DNA of 64,000 nucleotides, taken from Eremophila alpestris peregrina (lineage: Eukaryota > Chordata > Aves > Passeriformes > Alaudidae). A program made the position numbers and the translations under genes. Under the pieces are notes generated by a model. The model was not told where the DNA came from. It saw only the letters and a list, made by a program, of their open reading frames with translations, and did no database searches. The DNA lies in assembly GCA_009792885.1 (NCBI GenBank), contig WMCF01000203.1, forward strand, positions 1 through 64,000, written 5' to 3'. Below are positions 42,001-49,610 of the stretch, piece by piece; the first letter of the stretch is position 1; the number at the start of each line of letters is the position of its first letter.

Positions 42001-45000
42001 AATTTTTCTATTGAGAAAGATGTGTTTACTATAACACATTTTGACTGCTCATTGGTCTATAACCCTCTCTCTACCAACAGCACCATTCTTAATTTCACTT
42101 TCAACTCAAATACTTTTGAAAAATCTAACAAGCTGAAATAGAAATTTAAATCTTTATCACTTGCCCCAGAAAAAAAAAAAAAGCTCTTGTCTTCAACTTA
42201 GGTCTAAAGCAAATATCTACTGAACCTATGTGTGGCAAACAGTCAGGAAATGTAGTTACACTCATGTACCAACACCACAGCAAAATCTGCCAGGCAAAGA
42301 GGGAAGCTGATTTGCATTTGGATTTAAAAACTGAAACACCCACCCCAAGGTTTCACTCAGCCTTATACTTAGAAAGTAACTGGTGCCCACAAAGTCTGTC
42401 CTGCAATCAGTCAAGCAGGAAAAGGATGTCCAAACTGTCCACCCAGGAGAGGGCCCCTACACCTGGCCCAACAAGCATCAGGGAGGTCCTGGTCCATCCA
42501 TGGAGGGTGACCAGTCCTCAAGCTCTCCTCACATCCCCTGGGCACTTTCTCAGCTGGCAGTCACATGCAGAATTTACAGGTTACAGACAAGGATAAGCCT
42601 TCCCATCCCCTCTGACAGCAAACAGTGATGACTATCTCTGTCTGCTACCACCTCCAGGATTCACCCACATCTGTTCACTGTGCTCTGCCTCCAAAGGCGA
42701 CCTAGTGAAACCAACTGCAAACATGCTGGCATGGGATGACTAGCAGCCAATCCCGGCATTTTTAAAGACAAGTCATTCCAACTTGCACGTGGTGCCTGCC
42801 ACCTCTAGATGCTTCTGTTCATGATCATTCAGCCCTTCCAGTGCAATTCCCCAGAGGGGTACCAAGGAAAAGATGCAGCACCACAGCGGAGGAAAAAGTG
42901 GTGAGAGCAAAAGGGCAGCACCATTTTCTTCCCCCCCCCAACAGTGTCTGCAGAAACCATCCAAAAGAATGTACAAAACTATGGCTTAAAAACTTTTTCA
43001 CTGCTCGTTACTGCCGACACCACAGGTATGGCATTTTTTGGACTAATCATACAATTCATTTTATTGAAAGATGAGGATTCCCATACTCCAGCAGATCATT
43101 CATACATAGAGGCAATCTCAAATATTTTTAGTGCAGTTACAAATGTAGACTTGGCAGGCATTCTCGCAGATGGTTAAGAAGAGAAAACTTGCAAGACTGT
43201 CTCAGCTGTTCATTCAGTTCACCTGAACAAGGGCATTAGAAAGCCATGGAAAAAAACCCAACAAAAACTTCTCTTCAAAATAACTCAGTCTACCAACTCT
43301 AAACAAACCAAGGAATCACCTCAGAAGATGAAAGATCTCTCAGAGAGTTAGCAACAGCAAAGTAAACTAAATTTATCACATCAGGAGTGTTCTCCTCTAG
43401 AAAAGTAGGTTGATATTTAAATGCCTTTCAGTAAGGTTTGTACAGATGGAGAGTTAGGAGAACAAGTACTGTCCACAGCTAAGAGGTCTCAGAACAATCT
43501 CATTATCCCCACAGGCGCTTTCAGTTCAAAGACACAAAAGGGCAAGAAATTAATGAGTAACACAGGGCAGTTTTTTCCCAGTGACTGATGTACTCTTCCT
43601 GGCAACTGAAGACAGCAGCTGAACCAAAGACAATACTGATACTCTGGCATTAAAATCTTTCCCTCTACCACTCCCCACCTCCTTAAAAGTAAATATGAGG
43701 TTCCTCTTTGCTCCCTTGTAAACACTGCCATCAACTTGTAAAAATTCCCTTAGCTGCTGATGAGGATACTACTGCATTTGCCATGTTTGCCAAAAAGATT
43801 TATCATTTGTCCTGGAGAGCTTTCAGATGAGTACCAAGCCCACAGTCAAGAGGAACACAATTACCAAACACACAGAAACCTTTTTCAAGCTAATTTTCTT
43901 AGCACTAGAAATTAAATAGGCCTAAATGCTTGGAAGCTAGAACATCACTAAAGTTATCACATCTCAAGACCAACTTGATTTCTTATAAATAAGGGTTATT
44001 AAGAAACACTCCACAGTACTCGATAGCCAAGAACTCTTAGTCACATCTATTTGCTTTGGCTATTTTGGGCTGCTCTCTTCTTACATTACACATGGTATTC
44101 CTTCAGAAAGCACATTCCAAAAAGAAAAATCCTGGTCTCTAAACAAGCAGTTGCTTCTTTCCTCCTGGCCTGCCTTTCAATACTATTTCCAGTGAGTCAT
44201 AGAAGAAGTATCCAAAGTGAGGCAAAGATGGTGGTAACTCCACCACTGTGCTCTCCGTCCCTGGCTCCACCCACTTCTCAGAAAAATACAGTTCTGAATG
44301 TGCATTCCAAGCCACTTCCAGTCCAGACAGCCACTCCCTACCAGCTGCATGAGGTCATACCAAACAGTACTGGATCTGTAGAGAAATCTCTCCAGTCCAA
44401 ACAGGAGCTGATAAAAGCCCAAATAAAGTGGTAAGAGCTAAGTAGAAGTTACTTCAACTTACAGTTAGTGGTAATAAAATACTATCTTTCAGTACTCCTG
44501 GATTACAATCTAACACGGCACTTGCATTGTATCTGAGAGAAGCAGAAAACCAACAAAAAAAAAAAAAAACAAACCACCACAAAAAACACAAAAAAAAAAT
44601 CCAAACAAGCAACCTGAAACCAGTACCCAACCCAATCTGCAAGTGGAAACACAGATGAAGGATATTGTACTAAAATACCCTGACTTCTAGATAAGGACCA
44701 CAAAAATCAGGTCTCAGGCTGCTTCTACTTGAGATCAATATACCTCTACTCTTCTGTGAGCATGAGCTGCTGACAGAATAGAATATATTCTTACAGTTTT
44801 ATCTGCACAGTCACAGCTTTTCTGTCAGACTACTGTGATTTGGATATAGGGAAAAAAAATCAAAGCTATCCAAACAAACAAAAAAGAGAACACAAAAAAG
44901 CAAACTTGAAGTATTAAACAACACTTATTAATAAAGTCATTTTTTCTTCAAGAATGAGGCATCTGGTCCACACATAGTAGAGGAATCCCTCTATTCACAA

Positions 45001-48000
45001 TCTTTATTTTAACTCCAAATTTCATTTCAGTCTTTCAAAATCTTGAGCAACTTAGTTACACTCTGCTTCCCTTTCTCCAACTAGCAAGAATTAATTCCTG
45101 TTTCACAAGACAGTTGCACATTATTAACTGAAATAAAAAACTACTAAATAACAATAGAATAACAGTGACAGTGAAAAAAACCAACCGAACAACATGCTGC
45201 AGTACCATTAAACAAGTACAAATTACCCCTCTAATAATGCTTCTGATGTATGTTCATAAGCAGACAGTCCTGCAAAAAGCTATAAATTACCATAAATTGA
45301 GTACAGAAATACTCAAAGTTACTGCACATGGGCTATCACATCAGACAGTTCAGAAATTCAAGATTTTCTAAATTTTTTATTTCAGTACAAGATTAGGTGC
45401 TAGCCAATTTTCATCTTACTTTCTTCTAACACTTAAAAAAAAAAAACCTCTTTGCTTCTAGATTCCATATCGGTTGCGCAGTTAAAGGGATAGAAAGTCC
45501 CTGACAATGCTGATACAATGCAAATCAGCATGTTGTTAATCACATGATTTCAGGTGCCTTTACATTGTAGAAAAATAATTAATACAAACTACAGTGTTTG
45601 AATGCAATATTATACTGTAATAATATAACACGATGAGGGGGAAGAGGAGAGGAGTCACCAAGTGTTGCTCTTCAGCTGCCTCCCACCCTGCCTTGGTTGT
45701 CATCAACTTTACCATGTTCACCCTTTCAGTTTCTGAGTGACACCAGCTACCTTCCTCTGCTCTTAGGTCCTCCTCTTCTCCTTAGAGATATAACTTCCCA
45801 TCTGACATTCTTTCACCATGAAGAAAGATTATTAGCCCTCTCACAGCTCCCAGGGACTGTAATCAATAGCACAAGCAAAATGCCACAGTATCCAATTCAG
45901 ATGCTACACCTCAGTGACACTACTGGCAAAGAAGTCAAATACAGAAAATCTCAGATCAAGGGCATTAATTTCAAACACACTGATCTCTTATAGTTCTTGT
46001 TTAATCGTTTCTGTTAAATAAACTCCTTACCAACAAAGCAGCCAAGACTTCTAGACTGTACTAGTAGTAATAAATAAAACTTAAAGGGCAATTTACAAAA
46101 TAACTTCTCAGGAAGGAAATAAATTTCTGGAAGCAGAGAGTGAACTCAAGCCTTTGCTCTCCCTTGTAATCTTAATTATTAAACTCAGAAGTCTGCTCCC
46201 CTCCTGGTCATTTAATCTTTAACTCTTACATTAAGTGATATGGCCTTAACTAAAGGAATCAGGAACTCCCACTCACATACACATGAACAGCCTGTATGGC
46301 ACTAAGCAAACATGGGTTATGGGTTCCATAAGGGTTGAGGCTCTCCAAGCAGACCTTCCACTTGAAAAGATGCATCCAAATTATTCCCCGTACCAAAGCA
46401 TCAGCAGCTGCAAGATCATTTATTCTCACCTCTTTGCTTCCTCCAGATGACAAAGGTATTCATAGGCTACGTTCTGGCGTCGTCTCTCATCCATTTCCTC
46501 TGCTGTTAATCTCTCGTTATCCAAGACAGCTGAAAACAAAACACGGCTCTCAGATGACTGAAGATCAAATGTAACAGAACAGGCACATCAAAAATCAGAT
46601 CCAACCTTTCCCACAGAAACTCATCACAGTTTTTATTCAGAAAACTAAGGATCTGATGACTCTTTACTAGCAATAGAAGACGCTCTATTTCCTTATCCCT
46701 ATAACATGAATTTGCCAGCTTCCTTCTTCCTGATTTCTCAAACAGACTGCATCCCTCTTACAATTTATTAGGAACAATCTTTTATTTTCTTTTAGCTTTA
46801 TCTTCATCTTCCTCAAAAGCACATCAGTGACCACTTGTCTCCTCACCTATGCTATGATTTTGATAGCAAAAGATTAAGGAAGGACACAAATACATATTCA
46901 CATCATATAATCCCTTCTGTATCTTTATAGTCCACCTCTAAAACAAGGTGGAAATGCTATTCACACCCCCTTTATGGAAAGGAATCATTCAGATTCACAA
47001 CCTGCATGCCATCTTTGGATCACGCTGGAGACCTACATAGGGGTAATATGCCTCAATCTTCCAGATTCTGAGTGTTCAAAGCCTCAGTGAAAAAGTCGTC
47101 TCTTCCTATACTTACAGCTAAATACATCTCATGTCAAAAAAAGAAGAAAAACCCACAGCTTTTTTAGGTTTTATGGGCCAATCGGACAAATAGGAAATGC
47201 CTCATACTGTTATTAAGCAAAGGTTAGCTTATACCTAAAATGCCTTCAACAATCTACTGTGTGCTTGTGAGACCCCAGTAGGAACACTGCACCCAGGTCT
47301 GGCATCCTCAGCACAAAACCTGCTAGAGCACGTCCACAGGAGGGAAACGAAGATGCTCCGGGGGCTGGAGCACCCCTCCCTCAAAGGCAGGCTGGAACAG
47401 CTGGGATTGTTCAGCCTGGAGAAGGCTCCAGGGACACTTCATTGTGGCCTTCAAGTACTTTAAAAGTGGCTTATAAAATGAAGAGGGAGATACTGATGGG
47501 ACAAGGGGGAACACTTTTAAACTACAAATGGTGAGATTTAGACCAGATGGCAGGGAAAAATTCTTGAACCAAGAAGACAGTGAGGCATTGGCGTGAGCTG
47601 CCCAGAGAAGCTGTAGCAGCCCCACCCCTGGAAGTGTTACAGGTCAGGTCGGACCGACTGCCGCTTACAACGTCGCCCTTCTACAGCACCACGTTTTCCT
47701 CCGTGATGATTTTTGACGCGGTATCATAGCACAGGCGAGCCCGCGCGTCGGACGCCAAGATCCCAAACCTCCCCCTCCGCAGCACCCCGATGCCAAGGCA
47801 GCGAAGGCGTCGGGCGGTAGCGGGGCCCGGCCCGGCCGTTCGGGCGTGGCCGCCAAAAGCGGCGGGAAGGCGGAAGGCAGGGCCGCCCCCGCCCCGCCCG
47901 CGGCGGACATCTTGGGCGAGGCGCGGGGCCCACCCGCGGCAGACGACGGCGCACAGCCGGGGGACGCTCCGTCGCTGCCCGCCCACCGCCTTCTCCCAGC

Positions 48001-48327
48001 ACTTATGTCCAGCACTCAGGAGGACCGTCGAGCTTCGACGAGCTCCCGCGCGGCACGGCGCCCGCCTGGCAGGAGGCGCGGCCGGCCGGGGCCCGCGAGG
48101 GGAGCCGGCGGGGCGAACCGCGCCCGCGGGGCGGTCCCGGAGCCCGGACCCCGCCGTTCCCCCCATGCCTGCGGCGGCCCTGCTTCCCCTCCCAGCGCTG
48201 CACCCTAGAGGGCACGGGCAGCTCGGGCTGGGCGTCGCTTGGCAGCCACGCGGATTCCCGGACCCCGGTACTCACAGCCATAGTGGGGCCGGGACACGGC
48301 CAGCCCGTCCACGTCCTCCGCCGCCAT
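1685..48327 (-). CDS. IQGAP1: IQGAP1, complete 38-exon coding region
   Basis: Scaffold that binds active Cdc42/Rac1, calmodulin and F-actin and links them to adhesion and MAPK signalling at the cell cortex. The spliced product is 1656 residues (human 1657), recognised by near-identity along its whole length. It starts MAAEDVDGLAVSRPHYG, with Kozak context GCCATGG, and ends NKKFYGK. Coding exons 1-38: 48276-48327, 46430-46529, 37099-37255, 36684-36761, 34966-35042, 33559-33626, 32383-32496, 31812-31990, 31085-31175, 30528-30691, 29401-29485, 28169-28332, 27639-27799, 27001-27125, 25619-25782, 22886-22976, 21768-21929, 21257-21399, 20727-20897, 19564-19647, 19394-19465, 19232-19301, 18296-18504, 17114-17269, 16736-16899, 15720-15944, 14806-14946, 14633-14717, 12194-12426, 11298-11430, 10866-10968, 9291-9426, 7943-8030, 7299-7511, 6083-6249, 4309-4431, 3315-3423, 1685-1798. 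Every junction is GT-AG and phase-consistent, and there is no frameshift or internal stop. Introns not listed separately hold nothing I recognise. Confidence 0.97.
1799..4308 (-). other. IQGAP1: IQGAP1 introns 37 and 36, nothing recognised
   Basis: Intron 37 (1799-3314) and intron 36 (3424-4308) flank exon 37. Intron 37 has a slightly GC-richer patch near 2400-2900 with short overlapping open frames. These lack homology that I recognise and are not called as genes. Confidence 0.6.
4655..4738. repeat. A-rich AAT/AAC microsatellite-like tract
   Basis: Imperfect trinucleotide repeats (ATA/ACA units) grade into AAAC and ACCA repeats within IQGAP1 intron 35. A simple low-complexity tract. Confidence 0.8.
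5325..6070 (+). mobile_element. CR1-family LINE, internally deleted, antisense in IQGAP1 intron 35
   Basis: Decayed non-LTR retrotransposon. The left part encodes reverse-transcriptase-like sequence in broken frames (LDPDEMCLWVLRELVEEG, VKPLSIIYEKMWEPSEAP; later KLKRHGFDRWTTGW). At about 5880-5910 it jumps directly to a CR1 3' UTR (CCATTCTATGGTTCTACGG end), so a large internal part is missing, or two separate insertions lie side by side. The CR1 tail stops about 12 bp from the splice donor of IQGAP1 exon 35. Confidence 0.9.
6250..7298 (-). other. IQGAP1: IQGAP1 intron 34, nothing recognised
   Basis: About 1 kb of A/T-rich intronic sequence between exons 35 and 34. No repeat family, exon-like segment or RNA gene was identified. 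Confidence 0.6.
7943..11430 (-). CDS. IQGAP1: IQGAP1 exons 30-33: GRD-to-C-terminus connector
   Basis: These exons encode about residues 1262-1415: RRFFQAACEVPELQDKF, a conserved APEHNDPIHELLDDLGEVP segment, then the more variable GEGSGNVNDPNREML stretch, followed by IRFQPGETLTEILE. Two splice sites here are unusual. Exon 30 uses an acceptor that lies before a second, stronger-looking AG 13 nt downstream. Exon 31 ends at a non-consensus donor, GTGGTC. Both were fixed by reading frame and homology. Confidence 0.9.
8031..9290 (-). other. IQGAP1: IQGAP1 intron 32, nothing recognised
   Basis: Intron of about 1.26 kb. Open frames near 8142-8479 lie in non-repetitive sequence, overlap on both strands, and have no splice-compatible or conserved product that I can recognise. 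Confidence 0.55.
9427..10865 (-). other. IQGAP1: IQGAP1 intron 31, nothing recognised
   Basis: Intron of about 1.44 kb that starts (transcript sense) with the atypical donor GTGGTC after exon 31. A short C-rich tract lies at about 10204-10219. No other feature was identified. Confidence 0.55.
12194..16899 (-). CDS. IQGAP1: IQGAP1 exons 25-29: RasGAP-related (GRD) domain
   Basis: This covers about residues 980-1261, the fold that resembles RasGAP but binds GTP-loaded Cdc42/Rac1 without accelerating hydrolysis. Landmarks are TNPTYLAKLIFQMPQ, the LLLRLFQTALQEEI helix, IVTGNPTVIKMV, FNRGARGQNALRQILAP, and the family hallmark LLYYRYMNPAIVAPDAFDII. A threonine, at about residue 1045 here, sits in the TGNPTV motif where true RasGAPs carry the arginine finger. 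The equivalent human Thr is reported to explain the lack of GAP activity. The domain is essentially human-like and should bind GTPases. Confidence 0.93.
12427..14632 (-). other. IQGAP1: IQGAP1 intron 28, nothing recognised
   Basis: One of the longer introns (2.2 kb) between GRD exons 28 and 29. It contains a 12-nt A run at about 13704-13715. I recognised no CR1 segment, exon or RNA gene. Confidence 0.55.
16940..17035 (+). mobile_element. CR1 3'-end fragment in IQGAP1 intron 24
   Basis: Short remnant matching the CR1 3' UTR motif order: GGTTGGACTTGATCTT, then AAAGGTCTTTTCCAACCTT. It sits inside an intron of only 214 bp, so nearly half the intron is repeat-derived. Antisense to IQGAP1. Confidence 0.75.
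17114..18504 (-). CDS. IQGAP1: IQGAP1 exons 23-24: helical linker before the RasGAP-like domain
   Basis: These exons encode about residues 858-979. They start INAENPPMAVVRKFVHLL and continue with strongly charged helical sequence (DFQEELELMKLREEV, LVKNKITLQ, KKLTKKNKEQLSDMMM). The segment is nearly identical to human. It is the helical lead-in to the GTPase-binding domain; coiled-coil character is suggested by composition only. Confidence 0.9.
17820..17852 (+). repeat. T8-G10 homopolymer junction with G-quadruplex-like purine tract
   Basis: Eight T are followed by ten G and then AGGAGGGGGAGGGG. With at least four G-runs and short loops it fits a G-quadruplex pattern on the plus strand, which is the template strand of IQGAP1 (intron 23). 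The transcript would carry the C-rich complement. Regulatory meaning is unknown. Confidence 0.65.
18712..18729. repeat. Poly(A) run of 18 in IQGAP1 intron 22
   Basis: An uninterrupted run of 18 A on the plus strand (T in the transcript), just upstream of the CR1 fragment that follows. It is not the CR1 tail, because CR1 elements do not end in poly(A). Confidence 0.85.
18863..19190 (+). mobile_element. CR1 fragment: ORF2 C-terminus, antisense in IQGAP1 intron 22
   Basis: Translating the plus strand gives a typical CR1 ORF2 end: AQKANCILGCIKSSVVRRP, then ILLCHSTLMRPHLESCAQLW and GPQH before a stop. After it comes 3' UTR-like sequence (GTCCAGAGGAGG, GGGCTGGAGCAC, GAGACAGGCAGAGACAGTTG). It is truncated at both ends and lacks the terminal 3' repeats. 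The end lies about 40 bp from exon 22. Confidence 0.88.
19232..20897 (-). CDS. IQGAP1: IQGAP1 exons 19-22: four IQ motifs
   Basis: This covers about residues 726-857 and binds calmodulin and myosin light chains. The motifs are LQACCRGYLVRQEF (exon 19), CIQ|SQWRGYKQRKAY (split by intron 19), IQSMTRMYQARRRYRDRL (start of exon 21) and IQAFIRANKAREDY (exon 22). Introns cut at the IQ dipeptide or just before it, so motifs and exons are out of register by about half a motif. Exons 20-22 are only 84, 72 and 70 nt, separated by introns of 98 and 92 bp. The first motif has Cys where human has Arg (QACCRG versus QARCRG, from memory). Confidence 0.92.
19648..20726 (-). other. IQGAP1: IQGAP1 intron 19, nothing recognised
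   Basis: About 1.08 kb between the exons that share the second IQ motif. No repeat family or RNA gene was recognised. Confidence 0.55.
21257..21399 (-). CDS. IQGAP1: IQGAP1 exon 18: WW domain
   Basis: One exon of 143 nt encodes about residues 678-725. It contains WVKHWVRGGYHYYHNL followed by a Trp-Asp-Glu-Pro segment, the two-tryptophan signature of a WW domain. In IQGAP1 this region is reported to bind ERK1/2. The aromatic block is YHYYH where human has YYYYH. The exon ends in the LSREEIQ helix that continues into the IQ region. Confidence 0.92.
21613..21630. repeat. Poly(A) run of 18 in IQGAP1 intron 17
   Basis: An uninterrupted run of 18 A on the plus strand (U in the transcript), about 140 bp beyond the end of exon 17 in transcript sense. 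Confidence 0.85.
21768..31990 (-). CDS. IQGAP1: IQGAP1 exons 8-17: six IQGAP internal repeats
   Basis: This covers about residues 216-677, the predicted helical repeat region involved in dimerisation and partner binding. Six repeat cores are visible: AVIAINEAID (exon 8), AISKIDLALGQGD (10), AVARINLAIRMGD (12), VALINRALDSGD (13), AIGLINEALDEGD (15) and GILAINEAVDHGD (17). Exons 9, 11, 14 and 16 encode linker helices of the type WNDIQSCVDHVN. Exons 10, 12 and 15 are each exactly 164 nt with the same phases. Exon 9 opens with IASESLDIERDVYEE, two residues longer than the human segment as I recall it. The exon 17 acceptor was chosen by reading frame; see the tandem-acceptor finding. Confidence 0.92.
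22977..25618 (-). other. IQGAP1: IQGAP1 intron 15, nothing recognised
   Basis: The second-largest intron (2.64 kb). Several open frames of 60-120 codons occur on both strands, but none has conserved sequence, splice context or homology that I recognise. A 12-nt A run lies at 24863-24874. Confidence 0.55.
26028..26105. repeat. (CA)n and A/C-rich simple tract
   Basis: A short CA dinucleotide run (about 8 units near 26030-26046) is followed by A-rich sequence with CCC and CAAAA interruptions, in IQGAP1 intron 14. Confidence 0.8.
28396..28448. repeat. Short dispersed direct repeat, copy 1 (intron 11)
   Basis: Shares the CACTTTTATTTTACTCAAAT core, then TTAACTAGAGAAAG and AATAATA, with a segment at 29652-29712. 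One copy sits in the intron on each side of IQGAP1 exon 11. Similarity stops abruptly at both ends. I do not recognise the element. Confidence 0.8.
28541..28602. repeat. Two-copy tandem duplication, about 32 bp
   Basis: Two adjacent copies of a unit that starts TACTA and contains CACCTTTTT(A/G)TCTGGTT, diverged at several positions. In IQGAP1 intron 11. Confidence 0.7.
29652..29712. repeat. Short dispersed direct repeat, copy 2 (intron 10)
   Basis: Same orientation as copy 1 and nearly identical, apart from a GAAA/AAGA microsatellite expansion (AGAGAAAGAAAGAAAG) and a few substitutions. The spacing between copies is about 1.26 kb, with exon 11 in between. Confidence 0.8.
30015..30170 (-). 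mobile_element. CR1 3'-end fragment in IQGAP1 intron 10
   Basis: On the plus strand the order is TCACAAAATCATTGAAGTTG, AAAAAGACCC, AGGATCATTGAGTCCAACCA. This is the reverse complement of the CR1 3' UTR, so the element is in the same sense as IQGAP1. Confidence 0.85.
33559..46529 (-). CDS. IQGAP1: IQGAP1 exons 2-6: calponin-homology domain
   Basis: These exons encode about residues 18-177 and contain the single calponin-homology domain (human residues about 44-159), which binds F-actin. Visible landmarks are WMEACLNEELP, LRNGVYLAKLGNFFSPK, the repeated 'NVIQWLNAM' core and FYPETTDIYDRKNMPRC. Compared with my memory of the human protein, the changes are few and conservative, for example SEIGLPK for DEIGLPK. 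Exons 2 and 3 are separated by the largest intron of the gene, about 9.2 kb. Exon 7, which follows, carries the AFSKIGGILANELSVDEAA segment that leads into the internal repeats. Confidence 0.93.
33805..34345 (-). mobile_element. CR1 3' UTR copy in IQGAP1 intron 5
   Basis: Diverged CR1 sequence reading in the minus direction. Plus-strand landmarks are ACAGAAATGTTGAGGCTAG, CCAGATGGCATTTGAGGATC, CAACTGCCTCAGCCTGCCCT and TGGACACAGGACTGCAGGTG. It appears to be an older subfamily than the neighbouring copy. Confidence 0.75.
34495..34695 (-). mobile_element. Second CR1 3'-end copy in IQGAP1 intron 5
   Basis: Plus-strand landmarks are AGGCTTGGGTTGGAAGGGTC, CCAGGCTGCTCCAAGCTCCA, TCCAACCTGGCCTTGAACAC and TTCCAGGGATGGGACAGCCA, the reverse complement of the common avian CR1 3' UTR. 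Same orientation as the copy just to the left. Confidence 0.9.
35043..36683 (-). other. IQGAP1: IQGAP1 intron 4, nothing recognised
   Basis: Intron of about 1.64 kb between calponin-homology exons 4 and 5. The open frame at 35137-35520 has no features of a gene. Confidence 0.55.
37718..37995 (-). mobile_element. CR1 3'-end copy in IQGAP1 intron 2
   Basis: Plus-strand landmarks are CACAGAATTACAGAATTG, CATTCCAACCCCCTGCCATG, CAGTTTCTCTGGGCAGGCTG and AATCTAAACCTACCCTCTTT, which are reverse-complement CR1 3' UTR. It lies about 460 bp from exon 3. Confidence 0.9.
39042..39092. repeat. A-rich tract with 16-nt A run
   Basis: Sixteen A followed by CCA/CAAAA interruptions, in intron 2. Low complexity. 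Confidence 0.85.
40855..40888. repeat. Two adjacent A runs (10 and 17 nt)
   Basis: A10, CCCAAAC, A17 on the plus strand within intron 2. Low complexity. Confidence 0.85.
44555..44600. repeat. A-rich tract with 15- and 10-nt A runs
   Basis: Two A runs separated by an A/C-rich spacer of about 20 bp in intron 2. Low complexity. Confidence 0.85.
47255..47645 (+). mobile_element. CR1 3' UTR copy in IQGAP1 intron 1
   Basis: Plus-strand landmarks are CTTGTGAGACCCC, GGGGCTGGAGCACC, GGCTGGAACAGCTGGGATTG, TTCAGCCTGGAGAAGGCTCC and AGCCCCACCCCTGGAAGTGT. It ends abruptly at the edge of the IQGAP1 CpG island. Antisense to the gene. Confidence 0.9.
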
Positions 48328-48620
48328 GGCGCTGCGCTGGGCCGGGGCTAGCGGGAGCTGGGCGCGGCTGTTCCTCTTCCTGCCGCACCGGGTGTGGCGG
48401 GGGAGGAGTCGCCCCTCTCGCTCCCTGTGCCCGCCCCGGCCGCGCCCTGGCCGCCCCCGCCACCTTCGGCCGCCGCTGCAGAGAAATGTCGAGTTGCGCA
48501 GCTCCCCTCCGGCCGGACCCAGCCCCCGGTCTAGCTCGGCCAGTCCCGTAGACCTGAAGGACTCGGCTCGGCCGCCCTGTCTCTGCCCGGGGTCCCTTCC
48601 ATCGAAACAGCTCTTCTGAC
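47690..48620 (-). promoter_or_regulatory. IQGAP1: IQGAP1 CpG-island promoter, 5' UTR and exon 1
   Basis: GC- and CpG-dense sequence surrounding the IQGAP1 start codon, with several GC boxes (GCCCCGCCC near 47891, CCGCCCCGG near 48430). The island extends about 600 bp into intron 1. No TATA box stands out, which suits a broad CpG-island promoter. The transcription start cannot be placed exactly; it should lie a little above the ATG, within about 48330-48620. Confidence 0.75.
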
Positions 48621-49129
48621 CAAACCGTGGTAACTCCCCTGAAACGCCAGCCACAAGTTGAAGCAGGGTCCGCAAAACAATAGCAACATCCAGCAGCACT
48701 GCCACAGGACAATCACGCCCTGAAACTTTCCTTCCCCTCGGCATATACTACTGTTGCTTTGCCTAGTTCTTGTTCAAGGGTCAGAGCACTGACAATGCCA
48801 GCCACCATGTGTCCATTTTAATTAGTCCCATGAATTTCACTGCCAGGGCATAAATTTACCACCGAAGCCCAAATTAAGTAATTTGGAAGACCAATAGCCT
48901 CTGTTAGGAAAAGCATCACCAGCAGGTAAAGGAGTCAATCATTTTCATCTTCCCAGAAGTGGATTCAGTTTCAGCTTCCCCGTACAAGGAAGACACAGAC
49001 ATAGTGGAACAAGTATGGTGACATTGATTAAGGGCTTGGACATATGAGGAGATCATGAGAGAACATGCCAAGAAGCAGTTGGCAATGGACTGAAAAACAT
49101 AAAAGTCCCACTTCAACAAAATAAGAAAT

Positions 49130-49330
49130 ATTTGTATTCTAAAGGTAATCCAACACTGGAACAAGTTACCTGGAGAAGTTGTGGAGTCTCTGCCCTTGGA
49201 GACAGTTCAAGCCTAACTGGGCATAGTCCTGGGCAAACGCACTCGAGTTCACCTGGCATTGAAGAAACAAAGTTGGACTAGAGATTTCCAGAGGTCACTT
49301 CCAAACCCATTGATTCCATGAGCCCATCAA
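49130..49330 (+). mobile_element. CR1 3'-end fragment, intergenic
   Basis: Motif order as in a CR1 tail: CAACACTGGAACAAGTTACC, TGGAGAAGTTGTGGAGTCTC, TTGGAGACAGTTCAAGCC, then a diverged CCAGAGGTCACTTCCAAACC end. Sense is on the plus strand. Confidence 0.8.
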
Positions 49331-49374
49331 AAAAAATATATTTACTTACTATATATACATAGACAACACGCACG

Positions 49375-49610
49375 AGGACAAGAAGACACAGTCTTAAGCT
49401 GTGCCAGGGCAGGTTTAGGTTGGACATTAGGAAGAATTTCTTCACAGGAAGGGTGATTAGATATTGGAGTGGGCTGCCCATGAATGTGGTGGAGGCTTCA
49501 TCCCTGGAAGTGTTTAAGGAAAGACTGGACGTGGCACTTAGTGCTTCAGTGCAGTTGACAAGGTGGTGTTCAGTCATTGGTTGGACTCAACAATCTTAGA
49601 CAACCTAATT
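49375..49610 (+). mobile_element. CR1 3'-end fragment of a second subfamily, intergenic
   Basis: Landmarks are GGTTTAGGTTGGACATTAGG, AAGAATTTCTTCACAGGAAG, GGGCTGCCCATGAATGTGG, CATCCCTGGAAGTGTTTAAG and GGTTGGACTCAACAATCTTA. This is a CR1 3' UTR of a different subfamily from its neighbour 45 bp upstream. Confidence 0.88.

Larger units (their letters stand above)
37996..46429 (-). other. IQGAP1: IQGAP1 intron 2, long unannotated remainder
   Basis: The remaining 8.4 kb of the largest intron. It contains several A-rich simple tracts (39042-39092, 40855-40888, 42170-42182, 44555-44600, 45435-45446). No nested gene, further CR1 or RNA gene was recognised. As the first long intron, it is the likeliest place for intronic enhancers, but no element can be named from sequence alone. 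Confidence 0.5.

Noticed and set aside
47790..48551. 253-codon open frame on the plus strand across the IQGAP1 CpG island
   Set aside because: Its open state is explained by very high GC content, which lacks stop codons. The product is Arg/Pro/Ala-rich without domains, overlaps exon 1 in antisense, and several other frames are also open.
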